NCBI GenBank assembly: GCA_934725345.1
Contig: CAKVBG010000055.1
Location: 1 to 7,429, forward strand
DNA length: 7,429 nucleotides
Direction: 5' to 3'
From: an uncultured Eubacteriales bacterium
Lineage (GTDB): Bacteria > Bacillota > Clostridia > Oscillospirales > Acutalibacteraceae
Shown piece by piece: positions 1-7,327 of this stretch (position 1 is the stretch's first letter; the number at the start of each line of letters is the position of its first letter). Under the pieces are notes generated by a model, which saw only the letters and a list, made by a program, of their open reading frames with translations, searched no databases and had not been told where the DNA came from. The position numbers and the translations under genes are program-made.

Positions 1-404
1 GATTCCAATGCCGTGGTTGCAGATATACATATCCCACTATAATCAAAATCACCTTCAATTCCCACACACATTTTCCATAAAACACCTGCAGAAATTAATG
101 ATGTCCTAGATTCATTTTCAAGTCTGTCCCATGCTTCACCAAATACCGATTTTAAATATTTTTTCTCCCTTTCTAAAAGAGTCTTCGAATATAAAATAGC
201 GTTGTCGTTAATATATCCAGAAATACAATGACAAACTTCTGTTATTTGCAGTTCTTTCTTTTCAAAATCATCCTGTATTTGTTGTGAAAGTTGCTCTTTC
301 TGTTCTTTAATAAATCGAGTTAAATCTTCTTTAACAAACGTAGAAAGATTTCTTAATTCTACTTGAACATCTTTAGCTCGTTCATTGACTTCATCTAATT
401 TTTC
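1..404 (-). repeat. Copy 1 of a duplicated coding module (coiled coil plus start of HEPN-like domain)
   Basis: This segment matches 3824-4227 in the same orientation, with a constant offset of 3823 and no indels. Bases 1-77 are identical to 3824-3900, including silent positions; divergence rises towards 404. The repeat begins at the left edge, so the full copy is longer than what is seen. It encodes residues 691-824 of gene A. Confidence 0.93.
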
Positions 405-2474
405 ATCTATTGACTCCATTGCATATGATAATACGCCCAATGAATCTTCCGCTTTTTCTTCCATCTCATGCAACTTATGATTCAAACTGTCTAGACTTTG
501 TGATACATTTCTTAGCAACTGGTCTGTTAACACATCTTTTTCTTCCATATTTTTATGGTATATTTTCAATTCATTTTTACAAAGCTCATTTCCATTGGCT
601 GCACCCATTTCGTACAGTTCATGTACTATATCCTCATCAACAACTTTATAATATTCAGAATACATTTTGGCGAGATGATAATAGGCGCTTGCATTTCCTC
701 TGTCTATTGACATATGAAAATACTTAACTGCTTTTTCATATTCCATTTTAGATTGACTGTTCAATCCCAGTTCAACACATATAATTCCATCAGTATCTAT
801 ATCTGCTGCATTTTGAAATATCTCTATTTCGTGTAAATCGAACCCTTCCTTTTTTTGACTAAGAATGCACAATGACTGACCATAATAAATCCTAGGATCA
901 TCCTTAATGCTGGCAAACCAACTAAATGCCTTTCCCCTATCCCTTTTTACACCCAGTCCAAAATAATAAGCTAAAGCTACTTGATAAACTGCTTCCTTAC
1001 AGCCCACTAATGCGGCTTTCAACAATATTTGAAAGCCTTCTTCCTCAAACGGCTCTATATGATGAGAATCGAAATCTTTCCAGCTAACATAATTATCATG
1101 AAAAAGCATCATTCCTAAACAAAAATCCGCATATTCTGATTCTATTTCTGCTGACTTAATAAAGAGAGCATACATTTCATCGGAGTCATCTGTACTAGAC
1201 AAATCGTTTGATGCCAGTCTGTATAAAGCTGGAAGGAACCCCCGCTGAGCGGCGCAATAATACAATTTAAATGCGTATTCAATATCTTTTTCAATTATTC
1301 CTTTTTCATAACAATAAGCCTTGATAAAAAGCGCCGGTGCAAAACCATCTCGAGCTGCAGACTCAATATAATTTTTAGCTATCTCTATATACTCATTACT
1401 CTTATCAGAAAAATAGTAATACAGCGCTAACTCCACACAAGCTGGATGATATCCAGCATCTGCTGACTTTTTTAAGTATTCGAATCCAAACTCACTGTTC
1501 TTAATATTATTTCCTCTTAAAAATATTTCCGCTATATGATAATCTGCTTCAGCAGAACATGTTTTTTCCAAATATTTCAATGCCTCATATTCATCAACCG
1601 GAAAACGAAATCTACCTTCTCTATAGCATTTTCCTATCTCTAAATCTGTAAGCTTTAAGTAATAATGATTCGTGTTTTTATATCTTACTTGAAATGTGAA
1701 ATAAGATTTACCATATTCCATTTTTATTTTGTATTTATAATTTTGCTCTTTCTCATCCCAATATCTTTCACGTACAACAGGCTCTCCTGTTGTATGATCA
1801 AAAATATATACCTCAGCGTCTGCATCAGCATCATAAATCGTTACATGGCAGTGATCCGACAACTCATCTGCATATTGACTCCGATTTTGAAATCTATCAA
1901 TTTTTTGCTCAGTCATATGAATCATCAATGGTTTTTTCGAAATCAGAAGTTTATCATTTTTAAATTCTCCCATATTCACATATACATTTCCCTCTAACGA
2001 AGCGAAATGTAAAATAACCAACTGTTCCCCTTCGACAGCTGGATCATCAAGAAAAAATGTCTGGACATTAATTTCCTGCGCTTCTTCAGTTACAGATATA
2101 AGTTCTTCTAAATCGTTATACCAAGATTTATTATCATAATTAATCCTAGGCACTATTCTATATATAACAGTTTTATATCCTTTTTTGTTTGGAATGCAAA
2201 AGTGTTTTCCTCTAATGCTACCAGGTAAAATATCAAACCAAAAATTCCACATGTCATCAACTATTTGCTGTCTAGGGAAATTGTAAAAAGGTCCCACCCA
2301 TTTTCTTTCTTCAGCCACTGGAATATAAGTATCTTTCACAAATTGTTGAATATTTATTTCTTGTATTTTGTTAAAAAGAGGAGATGGTATTTCTTCCTGA
2401 TACTGTTTTTTCTCATCCTCACTACCAAATATCTCCGTATATTTTTCAGAGAGTTCTTTATCAATATTACCCAT
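1..2474 (-). CDS. Sel1-repeat protein with shared coiled-coil/HEPN-like C-terminus ('gene A'), C-terminus cut by window edge
   Basis: The minus-strand frame is open without a stop from ATG at 2474 to the left edge (824 complete codons), so the gene continues outside the window. Residues 1 to about 270 form a domain I do not recognise: mixed polar/aromatic, probably beta-rich, with a DADADAEVYIFD stretch and no signal peptide or membrane segment. Residues about 285-635 hold degenerate Sel1-like (TPR-like) repeats, for example ALAYYFGLGVKRDRGKAFSW and SAARDGFAPALFIKAYCYEK. Residues about 640-745 look like a coiled coil. From residue 691 onward the protein matches residues 879-1012 of gene B (18 differences in 134 positions by my count; the last 34 residues are identical). 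The window ends just inside the predicted HEPN-like domain, so its R-x4-H motif would lie outside. The start is supported by GGAG 10 nt upstream. Likely cytosolic. By architecture it may be a sensor/effector protein; that function is inferred. Confidence 0.88.
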   Translation of the reverse strand, partial: MGNIDKELSEKYTEIFGSEDEKKQYQEEIPSPLFNKIQEINIQQFVKDTYIPVAEERKWVGPFYNFPRQQIVDDMWNFWFDILPGSIRGKHFCIPNKKGYKTVIYRIVPRINYDNKSWYNDLEELISVTEEAQEINVQTFFLDDPAVEGEQLVILHFASLEGNVYVNMGEFKNDKLLISKKPLMIHMTEQKIDRFQNRSQYADELSDHCHVTIYDADADAEVYIFDHTTGEPVVRERYWDEKEQNYKYKIKMEYGKSYFTFQVRYKNTNHYYLKLTDLEIGKCYREGRFRFPVDEYEALKYLEKTCSAEADYHIAEIFLRGNNIKNSEFGFEYLKKSADAGYHPACVELALYYYFSDKSNEYIEIAKNYIESAARDGFAPALFIKAYCYEKGIIEKDIEYAFKLYYCAAQRGFLPALYRLASNDLSSTDDSDEMYALFIKSAEIESEYADFCLGMMLFHDNYVSWKDFDSHHIEPFEEEGFQILLKAALVGCKEAVYQVALAYYFGLGVKRDRGKAFSWFASIKDDPRIYYGQSLCILSQKKEGFDLHEIEIFQNAADIDTDGIICVELGLNSQSKMEYEKAVKYFHMSIDRGNASAYYHLAKMYSEYYKVVDEDIVHELYEMGAANGNELCKNELKIYHKNMEEKDVLTDQLLRNVSQSLDSLNHKLHEMEEKAEDSLGVLSYAMESIDEKLDEVNERAKDVQVELRNLSTFVKEDLTRFIKEQKEQLSQQIQDDFEKKELQITEVCHCISGYINDNAILYSKTLLEREKKYLKSVFGEAWDRLENESRTSLISAGVLWKMCVGIEGDFDYSGICISATTALE

Positions 2475-2475
2475 G

Positions 2476-3100
2476 TTATTTCCGCTCCATATAATCAAGT
2501 GTTTTCTTCAGTACCATAAGTCTACCCTTTGAATCAATCAATGTATAAATCCCCTTGTATTCAGAAAAGTATATAGTATTCATCGTTGGATGCGATTCCT
2601 TGCTCTTGCCTGCTCCTTAACAACTGCAAATCTTTTGGTATAAGCATTCCTTAACTCTGCATATACACCTGTCGGCATATATGCGTAAAAGTATCTGCCT
2701 TTCCTTACTAATACCGCAATTGTCTTTAAGTCTTTAGGATTATTCTTTGATGGACTATTATCATCCATCTCCTTGGACTTCTTAACATGATGAGGATTTA
2801 CAAGTACAAACTTGATATTCTTTCCACTTAAATACTGTCCAAGAACAAACCAGTAATGGCAGTTGGTTCGAATCCTACCAGTGTCTGTTAAAAGTTATTT
2901 TTCTACATCAGCTCTGTTATATAATTGTAAAAGCTATTGAATCCCTCCATAGAGTTAGAAAATGGTACAGGCTTTCTGGTTACCTCAATTCCTCTCCAAT
3001 TGAAAGCTTTGAAATAATGTTTCTCGCTTCCAACATCGATTCCTATGACCATTGTTGTTTCTTATACTTGCTCAATTTTTCTGTTTTATGTAGACTTCAT
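2476..3100 (-). pseudogene. IS110-family transposase, decayed and 3'-truncated
   Basis: Read with frame corrections, this strand gives an IS110-type N-terminal half. A start region MKST*NRKIEQV*ETT leads into the DEDD (RuvC-like) domain: VIGIDVGSEKHYFKAF, then GFEPT-GHYWF, then VNPHHVKKSKEMDDNSPSKN, then GVYAELR and RNRIQR, ending in IYFSEYKGIYTLIDSKGRLM and VLKKT. In-frame stops lie at 3086-3088, 3062-3064, 2903-2905, 2888-2890 and 2580-2582. One base is missing near 2860 (inside the EPTGHYW motif) and another near 2573. The usual D-R-K-D catalytic pair reads N-P-K-D, so an acidic residue is also lost. The C-terminal half, carrying the catalytic serine domain, is absent: homology stops near 2495 and gene A begins at 2474. 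The isolated 62-codon open stretch at 2580-2768 is only a piece of this pseudogene. It cannot encode an active transposase. Confidence 0.88.
2485..2488 (-). promoter_or_regulatory. Ribosome binding site of gene A
   Basis: GGAG lies 10 nt before the ATG at 2474. It lies at the junction with the truncated transposase reading frame: the same bases encode the last out-of-family residues (YMERK) of that frame. It fixes the start of gene A. Confidence 0.6.
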
Positions 3101-3103
3101 TTG

Positions 3104-3172
3104 TAGATACCTTTCTTTCTCTGTTATTTGCTAACTGGTTGGTCAGCAAAGACAGTTTAACCGAGGTATCTA
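3104..3172 (-). ncRNA. Nested hairpin upstream of the IS110 frame, possible bridge-RNA remnant
   Basis: The minus-strand transcript can fold into a long hairpin. The outer stem is TAGATACCT with AGGTATCTA (3164-3172 with 3104-3112, 9 bp). A middle CTGT/ACAG stem pairs 3152-3155 with 3121-3124. The inner stem is TTTGCTGAC with GTTAGCAAA (3142-3150 with 3127-3135) around a 6-nt CAACCA loop. One inner pair is G-U in the minus transcript but an A/C mismatch on the plus strand, which favours the minus strand as the folded one. It ends a few bases before the transposase start and covers its AAAGG ribosome site. IS110 elements encode a structured guide (bridge) RNA in this non-coding end, so this may be a surviving part of it. 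The fold is visible; the bridge-RNA identity is inferred. Confidence 0.45.
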
Positions 3173-3261
3173 TTTTGTTAAGTACTATCTACTTTTTGTC
3201 TACCCTTTTGATTTTACAGGAATCATTTAAATAGAATTATTTTTCGTTCAATAACAAAGAA

Positions 3262-6200
3262 TCATTTTATATACTGATACAGCTGCAATAGCAATCCTGT
3301 AACATTACTTGTATATTCATAAGACTCAATTTTACCAATCACTTCTTGATAACATCCTTTTGCTTGCTCTTCTGATATTATATCATCATGTGCAGCCCTA
3401 TTTCGATATTCCTTTCGAATACGATCACATTTATCTATAAAACTCTTTCCTTTATCTCTAGATATGAATACTTCTCTCGCAGATTTATTTTCCGGAACGT
3501 ATATTATTGTACTAAGATACTCCTCCAACCTATTTATCAGTAATTCATGTTGTTCAGCAGAACCTTCTTCAATAACTGCAAATATAAAAGGCATTGTCCC
3601 AAGTGCAAAATGTTTATGTTCTTTCATTCTAATATGCGGTTTTTCCCCTTTCCCGCACTTAAATCTATTCCAATCACTTATATATTTTTCCTTGGTTGTT
3701 GAAAGAAGAATTTCCGGCCAATTATCAAAAGTCTCTTTCCATTTGTCTTTATGGTCGGACGGAGCTCCATATGTATCATTAATATAATTTTGAAATCCAG
3801 TAAAAAAATATTTTTTTAATTCTGATTCCAATGCCGTGGTTGCAGATATACATATCCCACTATAATCAAAATCACCTTCAATTCCCACACACATTTTCCA
3901 CAAAACACCTGCCGATATTAAGGATGTCCTAGAATCGAGCTCAAGTCTATCCCACGCTACTCCAAATACCGATTGTAAATACTTTTCCTCTCTTTCTAAA
4001 AGAGACTTAGAACATAAAATAGTGTTATCGTTAATATATCCGGAAATACTTTGGCACATCTCTGTAATACGTAATTCACTTTTTTCAAAATCATCCTGTA
4101 TTTCTTGCGATAACTGCTTTTTTTGTTCTTTAATAAATCTAGTTAAATCTTCTTTAACAAATGAAGATAGATTTCTTAACTCCACTTGCACATCTTTGGT
4201 TCGTTCATTAACTTCCTGCAGTTTCTCCGAAATTCCAGTTAATCCCATCCTTAAGTCATCTTGATAATAGTGCATCTGCTTTGACATTTCCGTGATATAT
4301 TTTTCTTTTTCTTGTATAATCACATCTTTATACTGATTCTCAATCTGACTCTCTTTTAACGCATTCTTTAAAAATTCAATTTCTTTATAGAAATCTTCTA
4401 TTTCCGGTCTTTTCTTACTAGTTTTAATATCTCGAAACGATTCTCGAATATATTCGCCACAAATAAATAGTGTTCCATAAATCAAAATATGATACGGGAA
4501 TTTTCGCATATAAGGCAACTCTAATTTTTTTTGCAATAATCTTAAATAGAAACCTGACGTCCTTATAACCCGTTCACTTATGTCCCCATTATTAAATATA
4601 AATTTCCATTTCGTATCCTTATGGCATAACGCCTCTATTTCACTTAATACACTAGAATTATATTCCTCATACAGTTTTGTATCTGATATAATTACCAAGA
4701 TTCTAATCACTTGTGCAAGCTCACAATAAAAATCTTCTACTTCTGTATTTTTCGAAAACAAATCTAAAGCATAATTTATATCACGTTCTACACCTTTTCC
4801 ATTAAGATAACAAAGTCCTAAATATAAACGTGACCTACTATTCCCCCCACGATTTCCGTAATCAAATCTTTTAATAGCTTCGCCTAAATTTTGTTTCTGA
4901 ACACATCCATAGTAATAATATTCACCTATTCTCTGGTCAATTTCATCACCACTACATTTTGAATATAATTCATATGCTTTTTTTAAATTCTTTGATGTAC
5001 CTATTCCTTTAAAATAGTAATCGGCCAACTCTTTAGCATATTTATTATTTCCCTCCACTTCGAAAGCTGCCTTACAAAACCCAAAAGCACGATTATTATC
5101 CTGTTTTGTTAGTATAAAATCTTTTCTAACGTGATACATTATGTTTAAAGCAAAAAGGCTACTAGGCTCATTACCCTCAATTACTTCAATGTAAAACTTA
5201 GCACTTAATACATCTGTTTCTCTAAATAATTGCAGTGCACGTTTCTTATCCTTTTTTATTCCATGTCCATGATATAAACAAATAGCCATACAATATTTTG
5301 CACAACTAGAAATATAATTATTTTCACTTTTTATTAGATTCTCATATATTTTAACCGCTTTCTTAGGATTTCGTTTAACGCCCATACCATAGTCGTAATA
5401 AACTGCTTTTTTCAAGATATTAAATAAACTCTCATTTTCATCACCACTCTTCGAATTCTGTTCAACTAAGGCAAATGCTTTTTTAGGATCAACGCCTACC
5501 CCTTTCCCATATTCATAGCATTCTTCCACTTTACGTTTTGCCGGAAGATATCCCCTATTTGAAGCACCTTCATAATACTGGAATGCTTTGAACTCATCTC
5601 TTATTTCACTTGCTCCAGTATCGTAAATATTTCCGATGCGATATAATGCACATCCAGTATCATCCTTAGCGTCAGCTATACTTGAGTAAATCTGAATTGC
5701 TTTCGTATATGCCAGTATCATCGAGTCCTTATCATCTTTTTTTCTATAGCAATCTGCTAAATTTTCCCATATATTCGCTAATTCCATTTCTGAATATTCA
5801 TCTGAATATTCAACACATGTGTTATAACATTCAATAGCCTTATCAATGTTTTCTAAAGTTCCTATTCCATTTTTCAAATAACACCCTATTTTATAATATG
5901 CACAAATATACCCAGCATCAATAAGTTTCTCAAATAATTGAAATGCAAGATTTTTCTTGTTATCATCACTATTTTCTTCATATAAACATGCTAAATAATA
6001 CATAGCAAATTCATACCCTTGCTCTATAGACAACTCATACAATTGAATTGCTTTTTTTAAATCCTTAACTACTCCTATTCCTTCTGTATAACACAAAGCT
6101 AAATCACAAGTTGCTTCAGCATTCCCCAAGCGTGAAGCCTCCTTATAATACTCTATTGCAAGTTGTTCATTCTCTTCAACACCTTCACCATCCATATAAT

Positions 6201-6861
6201 ACTGAGCTAATTTTCTAATACTCTCTGTATGTTCCTTCTTAGCCGCCAATTGAAACATACTAACCGCTTTATCCATATCCTTGGTTATTTCTTTGCCTTC
6301 ACTATATAGCACCCCCAAATAGTATGCTGATTTTATATCTCCAAGCTCGACTGCTCTATTATATAGACTAATGGCTTCCTTTATATTTTTCTCTTCGCCT
6401 AGTCCTTGTTCGTAACATTCCCCAAGAAGTCTATGTGCAATTCTATCTTTCAATTCTACGGCTTTATTATACAACTCCACCGCCTTTTTTAAATTTTTCT
6501 CAACTCCATATCCTCTTTTATAACAAGTGCCTAACAAGCGGTATGCGAGTGGTGATTCGTATACAATAGCTTTCTCCAGAAGTTCAATTGCTCTTTCTTC
6601 ATCAACTGCAACTCCTATACCTTCGAGATAATCATATGCCAAGCCCGCCATCCCATTTGCACAGCCCATTTCCGCCGAACGATTATCATAAAAAAAACTT
6701 TTTTCATAATCAACTTCTACTCCATAACCATATAAGTAGCAAATTGCTAAATACGCAAAAGCTTCTGCATCACCTGAATTTTCTTGGCAATAATGGAATA
6801 ATTCATCATATTCTTTGTTTTCTCGTAAATTCTTGGCAAAATCAACATCAAACTTTTTCAT
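3262..6861 (-). CDS. Large Sel1-repeat protein with coiled coil and C-terminal HEPN-like (R-x4-H) domain ('gene B')
   Basis: A 1199-aa protein with no signal peptide or convincing membrane helix, so probably cytosolic. Residues about 35-708 are a solenoid of roughly 15 Sel1-like repeats of about 36 aa, with the typical pattern A-x-LG-x-CY-x-x-G-x-GV-x-x-D-x-x-KA (for example YRLLGTCYKRGYGVEKNLKK). Residues 709-820 are a helical linker. Residues about 822-935 are charged and coiled-coil-like. Residues about 979-1199 form a helical domain containing DFDYSGICISATTALESELK and, near the end, IRKEYRNRAAHDD. R1153-N-R-A-A-H1158 fits the R-x4-H motif, with a polar residue after R, that marks HEPN ribonucleases. 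In that family the motif forms the RNA-cleaving site of a dimer. Sel1/TPR solenoids usually bind proteins or peptides, so a sensor-plus-RNase effector is the natural reading. The function is inferred; the repeats and motif are directly visible. It lies 52 nt downstream of an XRE-type gene and is probably co-transcribed with it. Confidence 0.9.
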   Translation of the reverse strand: MKKFDVDFAKNLRENKEYDELFHYCQENSGDAEAFAYLAICYLYGYGVEVDYEKSFFYDNRSAEMGCANGMAGLAYDYLEGIGVAVDEERAIELLEKAIVYESPLAYRLLGTCYKRGYGVEKNLKKAVELYNKAVELKDRIAHRLLGECYEQGLGEEKNIKEAISLYNRAVELGDIKSAYYLGVLYSEGKEITKDMDKAVSMFQLAAKKEHTESIRKLAQYYMDGEGVEENEQLAIEYYKEASRLGNAEATCDLALCYTEGIGVVKDLKKAIQLYELSIEQGYEFAMYYLACLYEENSDDNKKNLAFQLFEKLIDAGYICAYYKIGCYLKNGIGTLENIDKAIECYNTCVEYSDEYSEMELANIWENLADCYRKKDDKDSMILAYTKAIQIYSSIADAKDDTGCALYRIGNIYDTGASEIRDEFKAFQYYEGASNRGYLPAKRKVEECYEYGKGVGVDPKKAFALVEQNSKSGDENESLFNILKKAVYYDYGMGVKRNPKKAVKIYENLIKSENNYISSCAKYCMAICLYHGHGIKKDKKRALQLFRETDVLSAKFYIEVIEGNEPSSLFALNIMYHVRKDFILTKQDNNRAFGFCKAAFEVEGNNKYAKELADYYFKGIGTSKNLKKAYELYSKCSGDEIDQRIGEYYYYGCVQKQNLGEAIKRFDYGNRGGNSRSRLYLGLCYLNGKGVERDINYALDLFSKNTEVEDFYCELAQVIRILVIISDTKLYEEYNSSVLSEIEALCHKDTKWKFIFNNGDISERVIRTSGFYLRLLQKKLELPYMRKFPYHILIYGTLFICGEYIRESFRDIKTSKKRPEIEDFYKEIEFLKNALKESQIENQYKDVIIQEKEKYITEMSKQMHYYQDDLRMGLTGISEKLQEVNERTKDVQVELRNLSSFVKEDLTRFIKEQKKQLSQEIQDDFEKSELRITEMCQSISGYINDNTILCSKSLLEREEKYLQSVFGVAWDRLELDSRTSLISAGVLWKMCVGIEGDFDYSGICISATTALESELKKYFFTGFQNYINDTYGAPSDHKDKWKETFDNWPEILLSTTKEKYISDWNRFKCGKGEKPHIRMKEHKHFALGTMPFIFAVIEEGSAEQHELLINRLEEYLSTIIYVPENKSAREVFISRDKGKSFIDKCDRIRKEYRNRAAHDDIISEEQAKGCYQEVIGKIESYEYTSNVTGLLLQLYQYIK
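3824..4227 (-). repeat. Copy 2 of the duplicated coding module, inside gene B
   Basis: Direct-repeat partner of 1-404, encoding residues 879-1012 of gene B. Similarity stops abruptly at the codons for EKLQEVNER; upstream of this the two genes are not recognisably alike. Recombination between the two copies would delete the IS relic and the N-terminal part of gene A. Confidence 0.93.
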
Positions 6862-6874
6862 CTCAATAATTAAT

Positions 6875-6879
6875 CTCCT
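6875..6879 (-). promoter_or_regulatory. Ribosome binding site of gene B, unusually distant from the ATG
   Basis: AGGAG lies 13 nt before the ATG at 6861, longer than the common 6-9 nt. An in-frame ATT two codons upstream (6865-6867) sits at ideal 7-nt spacing, but ATT is a rare start. I keep the ATG. The long spacing would be expected to keep translation of the large protein low. Confidence 0.5.
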
Positions 6880-6913
6880 ACTTATTATGCAGTTTCCACG
6901 CGATTAATATATT

Positions 6914-7144
6914 TTACCGTTCGGAATCCAAATGCTCCCCTTCATCCGGAATTATTTCTATAATATCATCAAGACCACAATCTAAAGCCTTGCATATTTT
7001 ACATAGTACCGCCGTTGAAACATTCTCATCTTTTCCCAATTTTGCAATAACATTTGTCGTAAGCCCTGCTTGCTCTCGCAATTGCTTCTTTATCATATTT
7101 TTATCTATCAGCAGCTTCCAAAGTTTTTTATAAGTTACACTCAT
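6914..7144 (-). CDS. Small XRE/Cro-type helix-turn-helix regulator
   Basis: A 76-aa protein starting MSVTYKKLWKLLIDKNMIKK. It consists almost entirely of one Cro/C1-type five-helix DNA-binding domain. The helix-turn-helix is around residues 18-37 (KKQLREQAGLTTNVIAKLGK), followed by the family's typical VSTAVLCKICKALDCGLDDI helices and an acidic tail ending DSER. It resembles the compact HTH_26-type XRE proteins common in Clostridia, which bind DNA as dimers. I chose ATG at 7144 because GGAG lies 8 nt upstream; a TTG two codons earlier (7150) lies only 2 nt from that site and is unlikely. The gene ends 52 nt before gene B on the same strand, so the two probably form an operon in which this protein controls expression of itself and the large proteins. 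Its target is not known from the sequence. Confidence 0.88.
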   Translation of the reverse strand: MSVTYKKLWKLLIDKNMIKKQLREQAGLTTNVIAKLGKDENVSTAVLCKICKALDCGLDDIIEIIPDEGEHLDSER

Positions 7145-7152
7145 TTTCAATT

Positions 7153-7156
7153 CTCC
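7153..7156 (-). promoter_or_regulatory. Ribosome binding site of the XRE gene
   Basis: GGAG with an 8-nt spacer to the ATG at 7144. It decides the start against the in-frame TTG at 7150, which would leave only 2 nt. Confidence 0.7.
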
Positions 7157-7170
7157 ATAAATTTGAATAT

Positions 7171-7327
7171 ATCAATTTGTAATTTTTCCAAACTTCATCC
7201 ATATCAACCAAGATAAAGTGTTAGATTTGTTAGGTTCATCCTTAGCTTTTTACCATTATTCAGCAACCATTAACCGTTGAAATTAATCAATTTATATTTT
7301 ATCACCATCACACACATAAATCAATTT
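7171..7327. promoter_or_regulatory. Three ATCAATTT boxes, possible operators
   Basis: The word ATCAATTT occurs at 7171-7178, 7286-7293 and 7320-7327. The third overlaps the -35 box of the candidate promoter and the second covers its expected start point; they are 34 bp apart, about three helical turns. The third is part of a small palindrome (CAATT-TGC-AATTG, 7322-7334). This placement would suit repression by the neighbouring XRE protein. No binding data exist, and AT-rich words recur easily. Confidence 0.3.
7296..7324 (-). promoter_or_regulatory. Candidate sigma-70-type promoter for the XRE-gene B operon
   Basis: On the minus strand, TTGATT (7319-7324) and TAAAAT (7296-7301) are separated by 17 bp. 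The -10 box matches the consensus at 5 of 6 positions. Transcription would start near 7289, giving a leader of about 145 nt before the XRE start. In such AT-rich DNA similar pairs arise by chance, so this is a candidate only. Confidence 0.4.

Larger units (their letters stand above)
2476..3215 (-). mobile_element. IS110-family insertion sequence remnant
   Basis: This is the relic formed by the broken transposase (2476-3100) plus the non-coding upstream end with its nested hairpin (3104-3172). The outer boundary is not defined: IS110 elements usually lack clear terminal inverted repeats, and I see none, so the right limit is a guess between the hairpin and the end of gene B. The left limit is a truncation near 2495, where transposase similarity gives way to the ribosome site of gene A. 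The relic separates the two paralogous large genes and lies in the same orientation. Confidence 0.6.

Noticed and set aside
410..727. Plus-strand open frame of 105 codons
   Set aside because: It lies antisense inside gene A, which is continuous and carries recognisable repeats. The plus-strand peptide has no domain character.
1665..2519. Two plus-strand open frames (1665-1997 and 2265-2519)
   Set aside because: Hydrophobic, F/I-rich peptides that are the complement of lysine-rich gene A codons; no ribosome site or family resemblance.
2580..2768. 62-codon minus-strand open frame as a separate small gene
   Set aside because: It is a fragment of the IS110 transposase (KDLK, YAELR and RNRIQR motifs) bounded by decay; no start signal of its own.
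3464..4264. Plus-strand open frames at 3464-3787 and 4022-4264
   Set aside because: Antisense shadows of the C-terminal part of gene B.
4447..4491. Possible membrane helix in gene B (HILIYGTLFICGEYI, residues 791-805)
   Set aside because: Too short, and flanked by a basic segment and charged helix; more likely a buried helix of the linker domain.
3262..6861. Regularly spaced repeats suggesting a CRISPR-like array
   Set aside because: The periodicity (about 108 bp) comes from diverged 36-aa Sel1-like protein repeats, not identical short DNA repeats with unique spacers.
6588..6869. Plus-strand open frame of 93 codons
   Set aside because: Antisense to the Sel1 repeats of gene B; its leucine/histidine-rich composition is an artefact of reading the repeats backwards.
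7145..7150. TTG at 7150 as the start of the XRE gene
   Set aside because: Only 2 nt from the GGAG site; the ATG at 7144 has proper spacing and gives the usual family N-terminus (MSVTYKKL).
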